Positions 16,531 through 25,635 of a stretch of DNA of 64,000 bases are shown here, in pieces. This stretch comes from an uncultured Bacteroidota bacterium (GTDB lineage Bacteria; Bacteroidota; Bacteroidia; B-17B0; Aurantibacillaceae), in assembly GCA_937873155.1 (NCBI GenBank), contig CALMVZ010000018.1, positions 1-64,000 of the forward strand, read 5' to 3'. The position numbers and the translations under genes were made by a program. The notes under the pieces were generated by a model. It was given only the letters and a program-made list of their open reading frames with translations, had not been told where the DNA came from and searched no databases. Positions within the stretch are counted from its first letter, which is position 1. Each line of letters begins with the position of its first letter.

Positions 16531-17463
16531 CTATCGTATCTGACTTAAAATTTTCATTTGTTGTTTTCTGCGTTTGGAATAAAGGTGTGCTGTATCAATT
16601 TCCGCATGACCAAGCAACTGCTGAACAAACTCAATGCTTGCACCGTTATCCATCAAATGAGTGGCAATGCTGTGGCGCAAACAATGCAGGGTGATTTCCT
16701 TTCTTATTAGTTCAGGGTTCTGCGTCCGGTTAATGATTTCACGAAGCGCATTATTGTGTTTATCACCTGCCATACGCTTGCCGAGTTTGTTCAGGAAAAA
16801 TGAAGGACTCTCTTCGTAATTCTTAGCAGTAAAATCTTTACTGCGCTCGTAAATTATGTACTCCTTCAAATCCTTAATCACATTATCAGAAATCGGAACG
16901 GTTCGGGACTTGCTGTTTTTACCTTCACGAACTATCAGCACTCCTTTATGTAAAAGAACATCGGTTGTATTCAGGTTTTGAATTTCACTTCTACGAAGAC
17001 CACAACCATAAGCAATTCCTAATAGGGCTCTTTCTTTTTTGTTTTTACAAACCTCATACATTTGTTTTATCTCCTCAATTGTACAAAGGTTGCGCTCCTT
17101 GTATTTTCCCAACTGAAACTTTGGAAGCCTTGCAGGAGAACTATCCAATTCTTCTGAATCCACCAAGTGGTCAAAAAACAAGCGTAATGAATAAAGGTGA
17201 TGTCTGATCATAGATTCGCTCAATCCTCCATCCCTTCTCTGATTCGGGCGTTCCCTCAAATAATCGTAATAACTTACGATTTGCGGGGCTTTCACCTGCT
17301 GAATGGTAGTGAAGCCCCGAATCTCAATAAAGAACAAAAATTCACGCACACAACTTTGCAACATTTGGCTTTTTCCCTGACGGTAACCTTTAGCAATTAC
17401 AAAAACGTCAAAGTCTTTGTATAATGCTTCAAAGTGCGGGTTATTTAGAGGCAGGTGTTTCAT
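16531..17463 (-). CDS. Module 2 tyrosine recombinase A (complete catalytic set)
   Basis: All catalytic positions are visible: GCGLRRSEI (Arg I), VREGKNSKSRTVPIS (Lys), HCLRHSIATHL (His, Arg II), LLGHAEIDTAHLYSKR (His, Tyr). The N-terminal SAM-like domain covers residues 10-110 (FEALYKDFDVFVIAKGYRQGKSQM...). At 310 residues it is a typical XerC/D-size enzyme. It lies 74 bases behind the helicase gene and directly before recombinase B. Confidence 0.9.
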   Translation of the reverse strand: MKHLPLNNPHFEALYKDFDVFVIAKGYRQGKSQMLQSCVREFLFFIEIRGFTTIQQVKAPQIVSYYDYLRERPNQRRDGGLSESMIRHHLYSLRLFFDHLVDSEELDSSPARLPKFQLGKYKERNLCTIEEIKQMYEVCKNKKERALLGIAYGCGLRRSEIQNLNTTDVLLHKGVLIVREGKNSKSRTVPISDNVIKDLKEYIIYERSKDFTAKNYEESPSFFLNKLGKRMAGDKHNNALREIINRTQNPELIRKEITLHCLRHSIATHLMDNGASIEFVQQLLGHAEIDTAHLYSKRRKQQMKILSQIR

Positions 17464-17537
17464 TTTTTAATCTGTTTGTTTACGATGTATTTTTATTCCT
17501 TTAAATGCTTACTCTTGGACTACTGAACCACCACCGC

Positions 17538-19421
17538 TCATTCGCCCTGTTGTTGCGGGTTTTGGTGTTCCAAACCGTTTGAACCACCAAGAACCACCGG
17601 ATTATTTACTGCTTCCAATTGGGCAAGCTGATTCATCAATCCGGATTTGATTTTCTCACGAATTTTTTCCATGTCGTCCCAGTACACAATTTTGTATTTG
17701 AATCCCCTGTTGGCGTAACCACCTGTTTTCTGAACGTACTCCAAAAGCTCTAAGTCTTCCATAAAGCGGAAGCACTGCGTTTTACTTACGTTAAGGGCAA
17801 GCCTTACATCACGCTGTGTAAACTGGTAATCGCTTTGTTTACCACCCGCTTGCTTTTTAATAAACTCTTTCATGCGGTCAAAAAAGTGCCTTAGTGAAGA
17901 ATCCAAATCGTCCACCTTTAGCATTATCGCATCGAACAAAATATCACAGGCAATTTTTAAATCTTCCGGTTCAGCAATCAGTCTTCCCTGTGGATCACGC
18001 TTGCGTTGATACTGGTGAAGAATTGTAATTTGTTTTACAAATGCCTGATAGTGGCTGTTCAGCCTTCGGAGCATCTTGGCTTCAATCGGCAGAATGATTT
18101 TATCTGCGTATTTGTTTACTACTTCACATGGCTTTATGCAGCGGATGCAATTCTGAATGAACTCCTTTGCTTTGTGTTCTTCCCGCAGGTCAATCAATCC
18201 CGCCAAGCGTTTATTTTGGTATTCGATAATTCGCATGGTCTGCTCATCGGTTTCATCTACACCAATAATTACCGAGCGACTCATGTTATCGTAGTAAACT
18301 TCTGCTTTAGTTGTTGCAAGCAAAGAAGCAAAGTGACTGCGTACATTCTTTACGCAGGAGACAATGTTTCCGCTTCGGTCTTTGTAAGTGGTCGAGGAAC
18401 TAATGTTTCCGGCACTTTGTAATTCTCTGAAAGCGTATTGTGCTTCTTCATCCAAGCCATCGTAATCCTGAATCAGAATCAGCTTATCTACCAACTCGTC
18501 CTTGTTATAATGGTAGAAGGATTTACTTGTAACCCTTGTCATGGAAATTACTTCTTCAGGCGGTAAGCACTGTCCGATAATATTTATCAGGTGGCTCTTT
18601 CCGCTTCCTGAACTTCCCTGTACCAAAGCATGAAGCGGGTGCGACATTTTATAGGTCGAGGCAATTACAAATAATAACTTGCGGGTATTCTCTTCACCAA
18701 CCACTCCTGCCTTTTCAATCAGCTTGTCGACTTTTTCAATCAGGTTGCCGTTTGATAAAAACTCAATACAGGCTTTCTGATTCTCCGGTGAAACGCTTGA
18801 GTATTGGCGTTTGGATTGTAAGGCAGGTTTTGATTGTTCGTACTGGGTTTCCCGGTGCTTTTCCAATAGGTCGGTGAGCAAAGTCAAATCCGCTTCAATC
18901 ACTTCTGAATTTTCATAGAATAGTTCGGCAAGCTGAAGCGCAAGGTTGCGGACGGTTTCTCTTTCGTACAAATCAATCTTGGTTCGTTCCTTTCTTCCGT
19001 AAGCTAAATCCTCCACCATTAAAGTAATCCGCATGCTGCTCAAATCCTGAGTAAGCATTCCGAGTACATAGTAGTCGTTAATGGAACTTCGCATCAGAAG
19101 TTTGTTTTCATGGATGACCTCCAGTTTGGTTTTCTGATTTCCTTCAGCAATTACATCGATGGTCTCCGTATGTTCTTCGGTTTCATTTTCGGTTTCAGAA
19201 ATATCCTCTTCCTTTTTTATTACAGGAACTGGTGTTGCAATGTTTATCACAGCGACCTCTTCAATCGGTTCAAGTTCTTCTGCATTCTGAATGACCTGCA
19301 TTACCCCCGGTCTGCCATGCTGAATAAATACAGAGTGGAGATCTTCATTTTCTCCAAGCACCGCTTTTTTAATCGGCACGTGGTTTATAATGTCTCTTAA
19401 CTCTTTTACTGAATTTCCCAT
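17538..19421 (-). CDS. Module 2 helicase part of the split primase-helicase
   Basis: Corresponds to the module 3 protein from its internal VNMKDSANQLRSL segment onward; here it opens with MGNSVKELRDIINHVP. Walker A (SSGSGKSHLIN) lies near residue 270, Walker B (LILIQDYDGLDEEAQ) about 40 residues later, and a winged helix (FTQRDVRLALNVSKTQCFRFM) near the end. It lacks its own primase-like domain, which is supplied by the separate gene 19423-20031 whose stop is 1 base upstream. The C-terminal HQNPQQQGE is shared with module 3. Confidence 0.8.
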   Translation of the reverse strand: MGNSVKELRDIINHVPIKKAVLGENEDLHSVFIQHGRPGVMQVIQNAEELEPIEEVAVINIATPVPVIKKEEDISETENETEEHTETIDVIAEGNQKTKLEVIHENKLLMRSSINDYYVLGMLTQDLSSMRITLMVEDLAYGRKERTKIDLYERETVRNLALQLAELFYENSEVIEADLTLLTDLLEKHRETQYEQSKPALQSKRQYSSVSPENQKACIEFLSNGNLIEKVDKLIEKAGVVGEENTRKLLFVIASTYKMSHPLHALVQGSSGSGKSHLINIIGQCLPPEEVISMTRVTSKSFYHYNKDELVDKLILIQDYDGLDEEAQYAFRELQSAGNISSSTTYKDRSGNIVSCVKNVRSHFASLLATTKAEVYYDNMSRSVIIGVDETDEQTMRIIEYQNKRLAGLIDLREEHKAKEFIQNCIRCIKPCEVVNKYADKIILPIEAKMLRRLNSHYQAFVKQITILHQYQRKRDPQGRLIAEPEDLKIACDILFDAIMLKVDDLDSSLRHFFDRMKEFIKKQAGGKQSDYQFTQRDVRLALNVSKTQCFRFMEDLELLEYVQKTGGYANRGFKYKIVYWDDMEKIREKIKSGLMNQLAQLEAVNNPVVLGGSNGLEHQNPQQQGE

Positions 19422-19422
19422 T

Positions 19423-20031
19423 TTACTTTTTTCTTTTGATTTGTACTACTTCGGTTAAGTGCTTCAGGCTTTTTATTATTTCAACGTGCTGCTCTAAAAA
19501 AACACCATCGTATAATGAAATCACTGCTTCTCTGTTATCTAAAACTTTTGCTTCGAGTATCGTTGCTGCATCAAGAACGGTGTCCACCACAAACAACCTT
19601 CTTGTTTGTTCACTCGGATAACCCGGATACAATCCTTTCATGTTCAGGAAAGCACTTTTATCATTTTTCAATCCCACTGAAAAGAAATTCACGATTTCAT
19701 TTATTTCATTTCGGAGCGGAAACATAATTGAGAAGTTTCCAAAAACCGTGTAGGGAATCGAATCGCAATTTGAACCTACGTTCGATGCTTTCATAAATCC
19801 GATTCGCTCCAGTGCTTCTTTAAACTCCTTTTCTTTTCGATGGTGAAGCTGACCGGAATTAAAACAAGCCATTGTATTTTCAACAGAGAGTTTTTGGTTT
19901 CGTAACCACTCTCTTGCTTTCTGACTTTTTCCGAATCTTAATCCGTTGGTTGCATAAGTGTAAACCAACTCCAAAAGTTCGAGTTCCGTTTTATTGTTCC
20001 AGTCAACTTGTTTGTTTGTTTCGTTTTCCAT
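19423..20031 (-). CDS. Module 2 stand-alone primase-like domain, 202 aa
   Basis: Contains CFNSGQLHHRKEKEF, PYTVFGNFSIMFPLRNE and LFVVDTVLDAATILEAKVL, matching the N-terminal domain of the module 1 protein. It is closest to the 231-residue stand-alone protein of module 3 (58259-58954), sharing the IPYTVFGxFSIMFPLRNE segment almost exactly. The conserved acidic Toprim position is Asp here and the DxD motif is not evident. It probably forms a complex with the downstream helicase (stop and start adjoin). Confidence 0.75.
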   Translation of the reverse strand: MENETNKQVDWNNKTELELLELVYTYATNGLRFGKSQKAREWLRNQKLSVENTMACFNSGQLHHRKEKEFKEALERIGFMKASNVGSNCDSIPYTVFGNFSIMFPLRNEINEIVNFFSVGLKNDKSAFLNMKGLYPGYPSEQTRRLFVVDTVLDAATILEAKVLDNREAVISLYDGVFLEQHVEIIKSLKHLTEVVQIKRKK

Positions 20032-20069
20032 TTTTTAATTTTTTGTTTTTCCTGAAGGCTTATCCCTCT

Positions 20070-20200
20070 TGGGCTTTCACCGTTCAAGGACAAACATGCG
20101 TACACTCTTTGGGACACGCAAGGCTGTCGCCCAGTATTTACAGCACATTGCAGATTATCCCCAAAAGACTTGCACGTTTCAAAAACAAATGCCATACACA
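20070..20200 (-). promoter_or_regulatory. Conserved non-coding leader of the module 2 primase operon
   Basis: On the plus strand it carries GGCTTTCAC, GACAAACAT, GGACACGCAAG (20112-20122), TTGCACGTT (20170-20178) and AATGCCATAC (20188-20197). The same blocks in the same order lie at 58940-59070 in front of the module 3 operon, although the sequence between them has diverged. The open frames here are not shared between the copies. Candidates are a promoter with binding sites, a structured leader RNA, or an origin. The stretch 20201-20333 shows nothing further. Confidence 0.5.
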
Positions 20201-20333
20201 TAAAGAGCTGCCTTATGTGTCGTTAATCGCCCGAATGTCCGCCACCACAGCGGGAATTCCTGAAAGTGTAGTTTTTCTCATCATCATCGGGTACGAAGGT
20301 AGATGAGCAGTTTGGGAGCAAAACCGAATTCCG

Positions 20334-20375
20334 ACCTTATTGAGCCTTATTGGTTCTTTTTGGTTCTTATTGAAC
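20334..20375 (-). repeat. 42-bp inverted repeat copy made of 10-bp units (left)
   Basis: Exact reverse complement of 35158-35199. On the minus strand it reads as four decamers related to GGTTCAATAA, GAACCAAAAA, GAACCAATAA and GGCTCAATAA. It lies between the module 2 primase operon and the restriction-modification regulator, so it may bind a protein that controls both sides. Confidence 0.85.
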
Positions 20376-20492
20376 CGAATTTTTGAACGATAAATAGTGA
20401 TTGGCTCTTGGAAATCAACCGTAAATATTGAAACACAAAATCAACAGGTTGGCGGTTGAAAACTTGCAAAGCCTGCCGATTATTTTTTTTCA

Positions 20493-20520
20493 TACATTTG
20501 ACCAAAATAGTCAGGTCAAA
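20493..20520 (+). promoter_or_regulatory. Promoter box and operator of the restriction-modification operon
   Basis: TACATTTG (20493-20500) fits the Bacteroidota -7 box TAnnTTTG. It overlaps an inverted repeat TTTGACC (20497-20503) / GGTCAAA (20514-20520) that ends at the ATG of the HTH gene. This is the layout of autoregulated controller proteins of restriction-modification systems. Confidence 0.5.
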
Positions 20521-20841
20521 ATGATTCAAGTGAAAACAATAGGAGAAAAAATCAGAGAATTAAGAGAAGCACATGGATTGCTTCTCAGGCAAATTGCTGC
20601 TGAATTAGAAGTTGATCCATCACTACTCAGTAAAATTGAACGTGGCGATAAACGACCAACAAGAGATCAGGTCGTTCATCTCTCAAAAATTTTTAAAATG
20701 AATGAGGAAGACTTGTTGGTTATTTACTTGAGCGACAGAGTTGTTTATGAATTAAAAGATGAACAGTTGGCTCTTAAAGCCATGCACGTTGCTGAGAAAA
20801 AAATTTCTTACTTAATAAAAGAAAAGAATGGCAAAGGCTAA
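20521..20841 (+). CDS. HTH controller protein of the restriction-modification operon, 106 aa
   Basis: HTH_3 domain: IGEKIRELREAHGLLLRQIAAELEVDPSLLSKIERGDKRPTR, followed by a helical dimerisation tail. The frame is open from 20428, but the ATG at 20521 starts directly at the usual MIQVKTIGEKIREL and lies behind the promoter box; it is chosen. The end overlaps the methyltransferase start by 14 bases. By analogy with C-proteins it would delay restriction until methylation is complete. Confidence 0.85.
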   Translation: MIQVKTIGEKIRELREAHGLLLRQIAAELEVDPSLLSKIERGDKRPTRDQVVHLSKIFKMNEEDLLVIYLSDRVVYELKDEQLALKAMHVAEKKISYLIKEKNGKG

Positions 20842-22396
20842 GGAAATACTACATACGGAGTCTCCAAGTCATTTTGCTGACCGCATTGGATTGGAGTATT
20901 CTAAAGCCAATTCGCAGGAGAGCAAGAAAGGCAAAGGGCAGTTTTTTACCCCTACGAAAATCGCTTCTCTTATGGCTTCTCTTGCCGATACTACAGACCT
21001 GAAATCCATCAGAATTTTAGATCCGGGATGTGGCACTTTAGTTTTATCCGCTGCTTTAATTGAACACCTTATTTCAAATAATAAAGGAGTAAAAACGATT
21101 GAGCTGATTGCTTATGAAACGGATGAGGATTTAGCTCCTTATATTAAGAAGTCAGCAAATCACATAAAGAAGTGGCTTGCTGAGAAAAAAATTGATTTCC
21201 ATTTTAAACTGAATGAAAACGATTTTATTCTTAAGAATGCTTCCTGGACTAAAGGTAAAGATGTGGGCTTCGATTTTATCATTTCCAACCCGCCTTACTT
21301 TAAGTTATCTAAAGACGATGAACGAACACTCGCTGCTAAATCAGTTGTAAGCGGTCAAACCAATATCTACTCTATTTTTATGGCATTCGCTGCCAAGATG
21401 CTTAATCAGGACGGACAGCTTATTTTTATCACTCCGAGAAGTTTCTCTTCAGGCAGTTATTTCAAAGCTTTCAGGGAGTATTTCTTTAACACGGTGCAAC
21501 TTGATAAAATACACCTTTTTGTTTCCCGCAAGGATACATTTAACAGAGATAGTGTACTTCAGGAAACGGTTATTTTAAAAGCAAGCAACACAGGGAGTAT
21601 CAATCCTAAAGAGGAAGTTGTGATTTCATCTTCGCACGGACTGAAGGATATTGAAACCCCTGCAATTAAAAGGCTTTTGCACAAAGATGTTATCGATTTG
21701 AAATCGCAGGAGAAAATATTACACCTGCCGACCAATGATAACGAACAGAATATCGTCAACATATTTAAAGCATGGAACGGTAATCTGAATGCGTACAACA
21801 TTCAAGTGTCTACTGGCCCAGTTGTTTCCTTTAGGGCTACAAAGTTTATACAAGACCATTACCAAAACGGAACTGTTTTTCTTGCTCCGCTTTTTTGGCT
21901 TCACAACGTAAATAAAATGTCTTTAAACTGGCCAGTTGTTAAAGAAGGAAAAGGTCAGTATATAAGAATTCAGGATGAGAGCAAATCCATCCTGATCCCT
22001 AATAAAAACTACATTCTTTTAAGACGGTTTAGCACCAAAGATGATAAGAGCAGATTGATTGCTGCGCCTTATTTCTGTAATTACATCAGTGCCGAGTATA
22101 TCGGAGTTGAAAATAAAGTAAACTATATCTACCGTCCAAAAGGGCATTTGAACAGGAACGAAGTGGTAGGGCTTTGCGCTTTACTAAATAGTGAACTGTT
22201 TGATAATTATTTCCGAATCTTTAATGGTAACGTAAATGTGAGTGCAACCGAACTCAGAGAAATGCCGCTACCTCCATTGGAAACCTTAAAGGAAATCGGA
22301 GACCGACTCATTTTAGCAAATGATTATTCGGTTGAAAATGTAAACAAAATTATTAACGAAACTTTTGAGCTCTCAGGAGCATTGAACTTAGTATGA
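20828..22396 (+). CDS. N6-adenine DNA methyltransferase of a BsuBI/PstI-type system
   Basis: Gamma-class amino-methyltransferase: SAM-binding motif I ILDPGCGTLVLSAAL near residue 65 and catalytic motif IV SNPPYFKL near residue 155. FFTPTKIASLMASLA in front is typical of this Eco57I/BsuBI-like group. The C-terminal half is the target-recognition part (e.g. INPKEEVVISSSHGLKDI). Overlaps with the controller and with the nuclease gene show one transcript. It should protect host adenines in the site cut by the next gene. Confidence 0.9.
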   Translation: MAKAKEILHTESPSHFADRIGLEYSKANSQESKKGKGQFFTPTKIASLMASLADTTDLKSIRILDPGCGTLVLSAALIEHLISNNKGVKTIELIAYETDEDLAPYIKKSANHIKKWLAEKKIDFHFKLNENDFILKNASWTKGKDVGFDFIISNPPYFKLSKDDERTLAAKSVVSGQTNIYSIFMAFAAKMLNQDGQLIFITPRSFSSGSYFKAFREYFFNTVQLDKIHLFVSRKDTFNRDSVLQETVILKASNTGSINPKEEVVISSSHGLKDIETPAIKRLLHKDVIDLKSQEKILHLPTNDNEQNIVNIFKAWNGNLNAYNIQVSTGPVVSFRATKFIQDHYQNGTVFLAPLFWLHNVNKMSLNWPVVKEGKGQYIRIQDESKSILIPNKNYILLRRFSTKDDKSRLIAAPYFCNYISAEYIGVENKVNYIYRPKGHLNRNEVVGLCALLNSELFDNYFRIFNGNVNVSATELREMPLPPLETLKEIGDRLILANDYSVENVNKIINETFELSGALNLV

Positions 22397-23328
22397 GCAA
22401 AATAACGGAAGCACAGGAAATCCTTAAAGCACTTGGTTTACCCAATGCACAGCAAAATGAAATGTCAGCACTTACATTACTGGCACTTTGTAATCTGAAA
22501 GAAAAAGATGAATGGTCAAATGCCACACGCAGCAGTATGGGTGTTTCAAAGGGTATTATGAGTTTCATGGAAACCAACTACAAAAGAAAATATGCTGCTA
22601 ATACTCGTGAGACGGTAAGAAGACAAGTGTTACATCAATTTGTTCAGGCGAGAATAGCAGATTACAATCCCGATCAGCCTGATCTCCCTGTAAATAGTCC
22701 AAGAGCACACTATGCTCTTTCAAATGAAGCATGGACAGCGATAAAGAAATATGGAAGTAAAGGATGGAAATTGGCTGCTGAAAAATTCACTAATGAAGTA
22801 GCGAACCTTGCAAAGACTTATGCAAAAGAGCGCACTACGAATATGGTTCCAGTTAAATTACCTAATGGCACTGTTATTAAATTATCTGCTGGGAAACATA
22901 ACGAACTTCAAGCTGCAATTGTTGAACAATTTGCTCCTCGTTTTGCAAAAGGTACAACACTTCTTTATCTCGGTGACACCGCTAAAAAAGACCTCTTTAT
23001 TGATAAAGAATATTTAAAGTCTTTAGGGATTCCAATCGATCAGCATAGCAAACTGCCGGATGTTGTTATTTATGATCACGCACGTTGTTGGTTATTTTTA
23101 ATTGAAGCGGTTACTTCACATGGCCCGGTATCTCCAAAGAGATTGCATGAATTGGAGGATTTACTTAAAAATTGTAAGGAAGGAAAAGTATATGTTACTG
23201 CATTTCCTGACATGGCAGAATTTAAAAAACACAGCTCAAATATCGCTTGGGAAACAGAAGTATGGTTAATGGATATGCCTGACCACATGATTCACTTTAA
23301 TGGCGACAGATTTATGGGGCCGAGATAA
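22393..23328 (+). CDS. BsuBI/PstI-family restriction endonuclease
   Basis: Overlaps the methyltransferase stop by four bases (ATGA). The N-terminal helical/winged part (SSMGVSKGIMSFMETNYKRKYAANTRETVRRQ) resembles the BsuBI N-terminal DNA-binding region. The C-terminal nuclease domain has KLPDVVIYD followed by LFLIEAVTSHGPVSPKRLHEL, the hallmark of the BsuBI/PstI family. Length (311 aa) is close to BsuBI and PstI. A CTGCAG-type site is likely by family, but specificity cannot be read from sequence. Confidence 0.9.
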   Translation: MSKITEAQEILKALGLPNAQQNEMSALTLLALCNLKEKDEWSNATRSSMGVSKGIMSFMETNYKRKYAANTRETVRRQVLHQFVQARIADYNPDQPDLPVNSPRAHYALSNEAWTAIKKYGSKGWKLAAEKFTNEVANLAKTYAKERTTNMVPVKLPNGTVIKLSAGKHNELQAAIVEQFAPRFAKGTTLLYLGDTAKKDLFIDKEYLKSLGIPIDQHSKLPDVVIYDHARCWLFLIEAVTSHGPVSPKRLHELEDLLKNCKEGKVYVTAFPDMAEFKKHSSNIAWETEVWLMDMPDHMIHFNGDRFMGPR

Positions 23329-23341
23329 CAATTAATTTAAT

Positions 23342-24520
23342 ATGGATAAAATTCAATACGAAGAAGAAGAAAGCAGTTTTATTAATTCAATCATTGATGA
23401 TTTTAACTTACTATTAGTTACTGCAACAAAGATTGAAAAGGACACTTTGCATAGTTATCTAAAACCAATTGATGGAAGATCAGGAATTATTAAAATTCAT
23501 AAAGACCGTCAAACTTATTATTTAGGTACATTCGGAAAATATAACGCCGTTCATGTATCGTGCGACAATATGGGCGCAACAGGCCGTCAAGCGTCAATCT
23601 CAACAACAATTGATGCAATTAATTATTGTAAACCAAAAGCTGTGTTGATGCCGGGAATTGCATTTGGAGCAGGAAGACCTCAAAGAATTGGGGACGTTCT
23701 TGTTGCTGAAACTATAATCCCCTACGAAGTACAAAGGGTAAGCAAAGGAAAAAACAACATTCAATATCGTGGTGCGCCCGGTGCTGCATGTTCCACCATG
23801 CTTAATAGATTTAAACATATTACGAATTGGGAACATAAGGTTCGTAATAAAATTCCCGGTATCCACATCGGAGGTGTTTTTTCAGGAGAAAAATTAATAG
23901 ACAACGAAAAGTACAAAAAGCAATTAATGGATTTTCAACCCGATGCCAAAGGTGGTGAAATGGAAGGTATGGGAATTTATACTGCCTGCGATGGGAAAGT
24001 CAACCACTGGTTAGTAGTCAAGTCTATTTGTGATTGGGCGGATGGAAATAAGAAGAAAAATAAAAAAGCTAATCAAAGAATAGCTGCGGGAAGTGCGGTT
24101 GATATATGCCATCATGTATTTAATTCACCACATGCTTTTAAAGACATTGGATTGCATCCTGCAAAATCTCAGAAAAGAAAGGTAGCAAAGAAGATGTCTA
24201 CAAAGAAAGCGTCAAAAGTACTAACTGCTAAGGAAGTTGAAAAAGAAATAATAGCTGAAATGAAAGAAAATACAACAGTAAAGCTCCCAAGCTCAATCAA
24301 CGAGGTTGTCCGGGTATTTCGTTCACTGGATGATCAGCAAAAAATTACTATTGCTAAAAAAATCGGTGTGTATGTGGTTGCTTTGAATTCCATGTACGCT
24401 CATGAACGTGACAAAGAAATTTTTTCAAGAGCCCAAAGAAACAATGTCCTATCAAATCTTTGGGAAGAGTTGAATAAGATATCACCATTTGAAAATGCAA
24501 CTAATCCTTTCACAAATTAA
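23342..24520 (+). CDS. Nucleoside phosphorylase/nucleosidase-like conflict effector
   Basis: Residues 15-255 form a PNP/UDP-phosphorylase domain: LLLVTATKIEKD, KPKAVLMPGIAFGAG, GGVFSGEKLIDN, GGEMEGMGIYTA and VVKSICDWADG (base/ribose binding and acid positions). Such domains serve as NAD- or nucleotide-degrading effectors in defence islands. A Lys-rich linker follows, then a C-terminal helical domain (SSINEVVRVFRSLDDQQKITIAKKIGVYVV) that may be an effector-associated adaptor. It starts 13 bases after the nuclease and leads the double-GTPase gene set. Confidence 0.75.
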   Translation: MDKIQYEEEESSFINSIIDDFNLLLVTATKIEKDTLHSYLKPIDGRSGIIKIHKDRQTYYLGTFGKYNAVHVSCDNMGATGRQASISTTIDAINYCKPKAVLMPGIAFGAGRPQRIGDVLVAETIIPYEVQRVSKGKNNIQYRGAPGAACSTMLNRFKHITNWEHKVRNKIPGIHIGGVFSGEKLIDNEKYKKQLMDFQPDAKGGEMEGMGIYTACDGKVNHWLVVKSICDWADGNKKKNKKANQRIAAGSAVDICHHVFNSPHAFKDIGLHPAKSQKRKVAKKMSTKKASKVLTAKEVEKEIIAEMKENTTVKLPSSINEVVRVFRSLDDQQKITIAKKIGVYVVALNSMYAHERDKEIFSRAQRNNVLSNLWEELNKISPFENATNPFTN

Positions 24521-24534
24521 ATTATTAAATTAAT

Positions 24535-25629
24535 ATGAATAAAAGTAAAATAGCGGAATGGCACACTCTATCAAAGGTGGCAGTTCAAAACGAAACTTTG
24601 AATCACAGATATGAGTCAATTGAAAATCTAACAAATAGAAACGAGATTGATTTTTGGCTTGATATTGTTAGACTTTACCTTGAAATCAATGTCACAGGAA
24701 AAAATGTCACAGACTTTGTAAACGCATTTTCCACTGTAGATAATACTTTCCCATTAACCAAAAATGATAAACTTTTACAAGTTTTAGCGGGTATGGTTTT
24801 GATTTGCAAGATTGAATTAGCTGTGGATAGCGATTCGACTGTTGATGATGAGTCTGAAGAAGAGGAAGAAGAGACCTCATCAGAGGAAAGTGAAGAAGAA
24901 GATGAAGTTGTTGATCATAGTGAAATCGCTCTGGTAATTAGCAACGCACTTGTAAATTCAGTTTTTTTCAATCAATACAAATTAAATACAAAGGTTCCTG
25001 TATTAGAAACTGCAAAAGCGTATTTAACTGATTATTCGTTTAATCAAAGAGCATCTGAAATCAGTGAACATGAAGATGAATTAAATGAAACAATAAGCAG
25101 AATGTCCGAAGAACCGGAGGAATTAGAGGCTTCGGAACAAGTGAACTTAGTTAAAGCAGCGCAGGCAATTATAAAGGAAAATAAACTGCTTTCTGAAGAA
25201 GTTAATGTTTTATGGTGGTTATTTGGTGAATATAGCGAACTGGCAAATAAATATTTTAGCGAGATTGAAGATAACTCTATGGCTGTGTTGAGTGCGAAAG
25301 AACTATACGATCTTTCAAAATTCAACAGTGAATTACCTGCTGCCCGACACATACTTAGAAAGGCAATTAAAGCGTCAAATGGAGGTGGAACAAAACAAAC
25401 AAGCCTAAAATCATGCATCGACTCTTTAGAGCAAACCTTAAAAGAGAAAATCCTTGATTCAAATGCCGAGTCAATTGACATACTTACACCTTGTCTTTAT
25501 GCATTAAAAAAATCCAGCACAAAAGAGTGGTATAAGACTATTGGTTTTGCAGTAGATGAAAAACAAAATCATAGTGATTTAGCGATGCAGTTTTATAAAG
25601 AAATTGTCTTCATTAATTCAGCTAACTAA
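24535..25629 (+). CDS. GASH-like helical protein of the double-GTPase system
   Basis: All-helical 364-residue protein with a very acidic linker (DDESEEEEEETSSEESEEED, around residue 105). Place and character match the GASH (GTPase-associated system helical) component described for DO-GTPase conflict systems. It lies 14 bases after the effector gene and 6 bases before the DO-GTPase2 gene. It probably scaffolds the complex. The assignment rests on context and composition, since no catalytic motif is present. Confidence 0.65.
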   Translation: MNKSKIAEWHTLSKVAVQNETLNHRYESIENLTNRNEIDFWLDIVRLYLEINVTGKNVTDFVNAFSTVDNTFPLTKNDKLLQVLAGMVLICKIELAVDSDSTVDDESEEEEEETSSEESEEEDEVVDHSEIALVISNALVNSVFFNQYKLNTKVPVLETAKAYLTDYSFNQRASEISEHEDELNETISRMSEEPEELEASEQVNLVKAAQAIIKENKLLSEEVNVLWWLFGEYSELANKYFSEIEDNSMAVLSAKELYDLSKFNSELPAARHILRKAIKASNGGGTKQTSLKSCIDSLEQTLKEKILDSNAESIDILTPCLYALKKSSTKEWYKTIGFAVDEKQNHSDLAMQFYKEIVFINSAN

Positions 25630-25635
25630 ATTATT

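Noticed and set aside
19421-19445. A AAA AAG heptamer at the end of the module 2 primase-like gene, suggesting programmed frameshifting
   Set aside because: A -1 shift leads into the wrong frame for the helicase gene; the separate domain also exists as its own gene in module 3, so two normal genes are more likely.
19872-20306. 144-codon plus-strand frame across the primase start and its leader
   Set aside because: Overlaps a clear gene on the other strand, and the frame is not kept in the homologous leader at 58940-59070.
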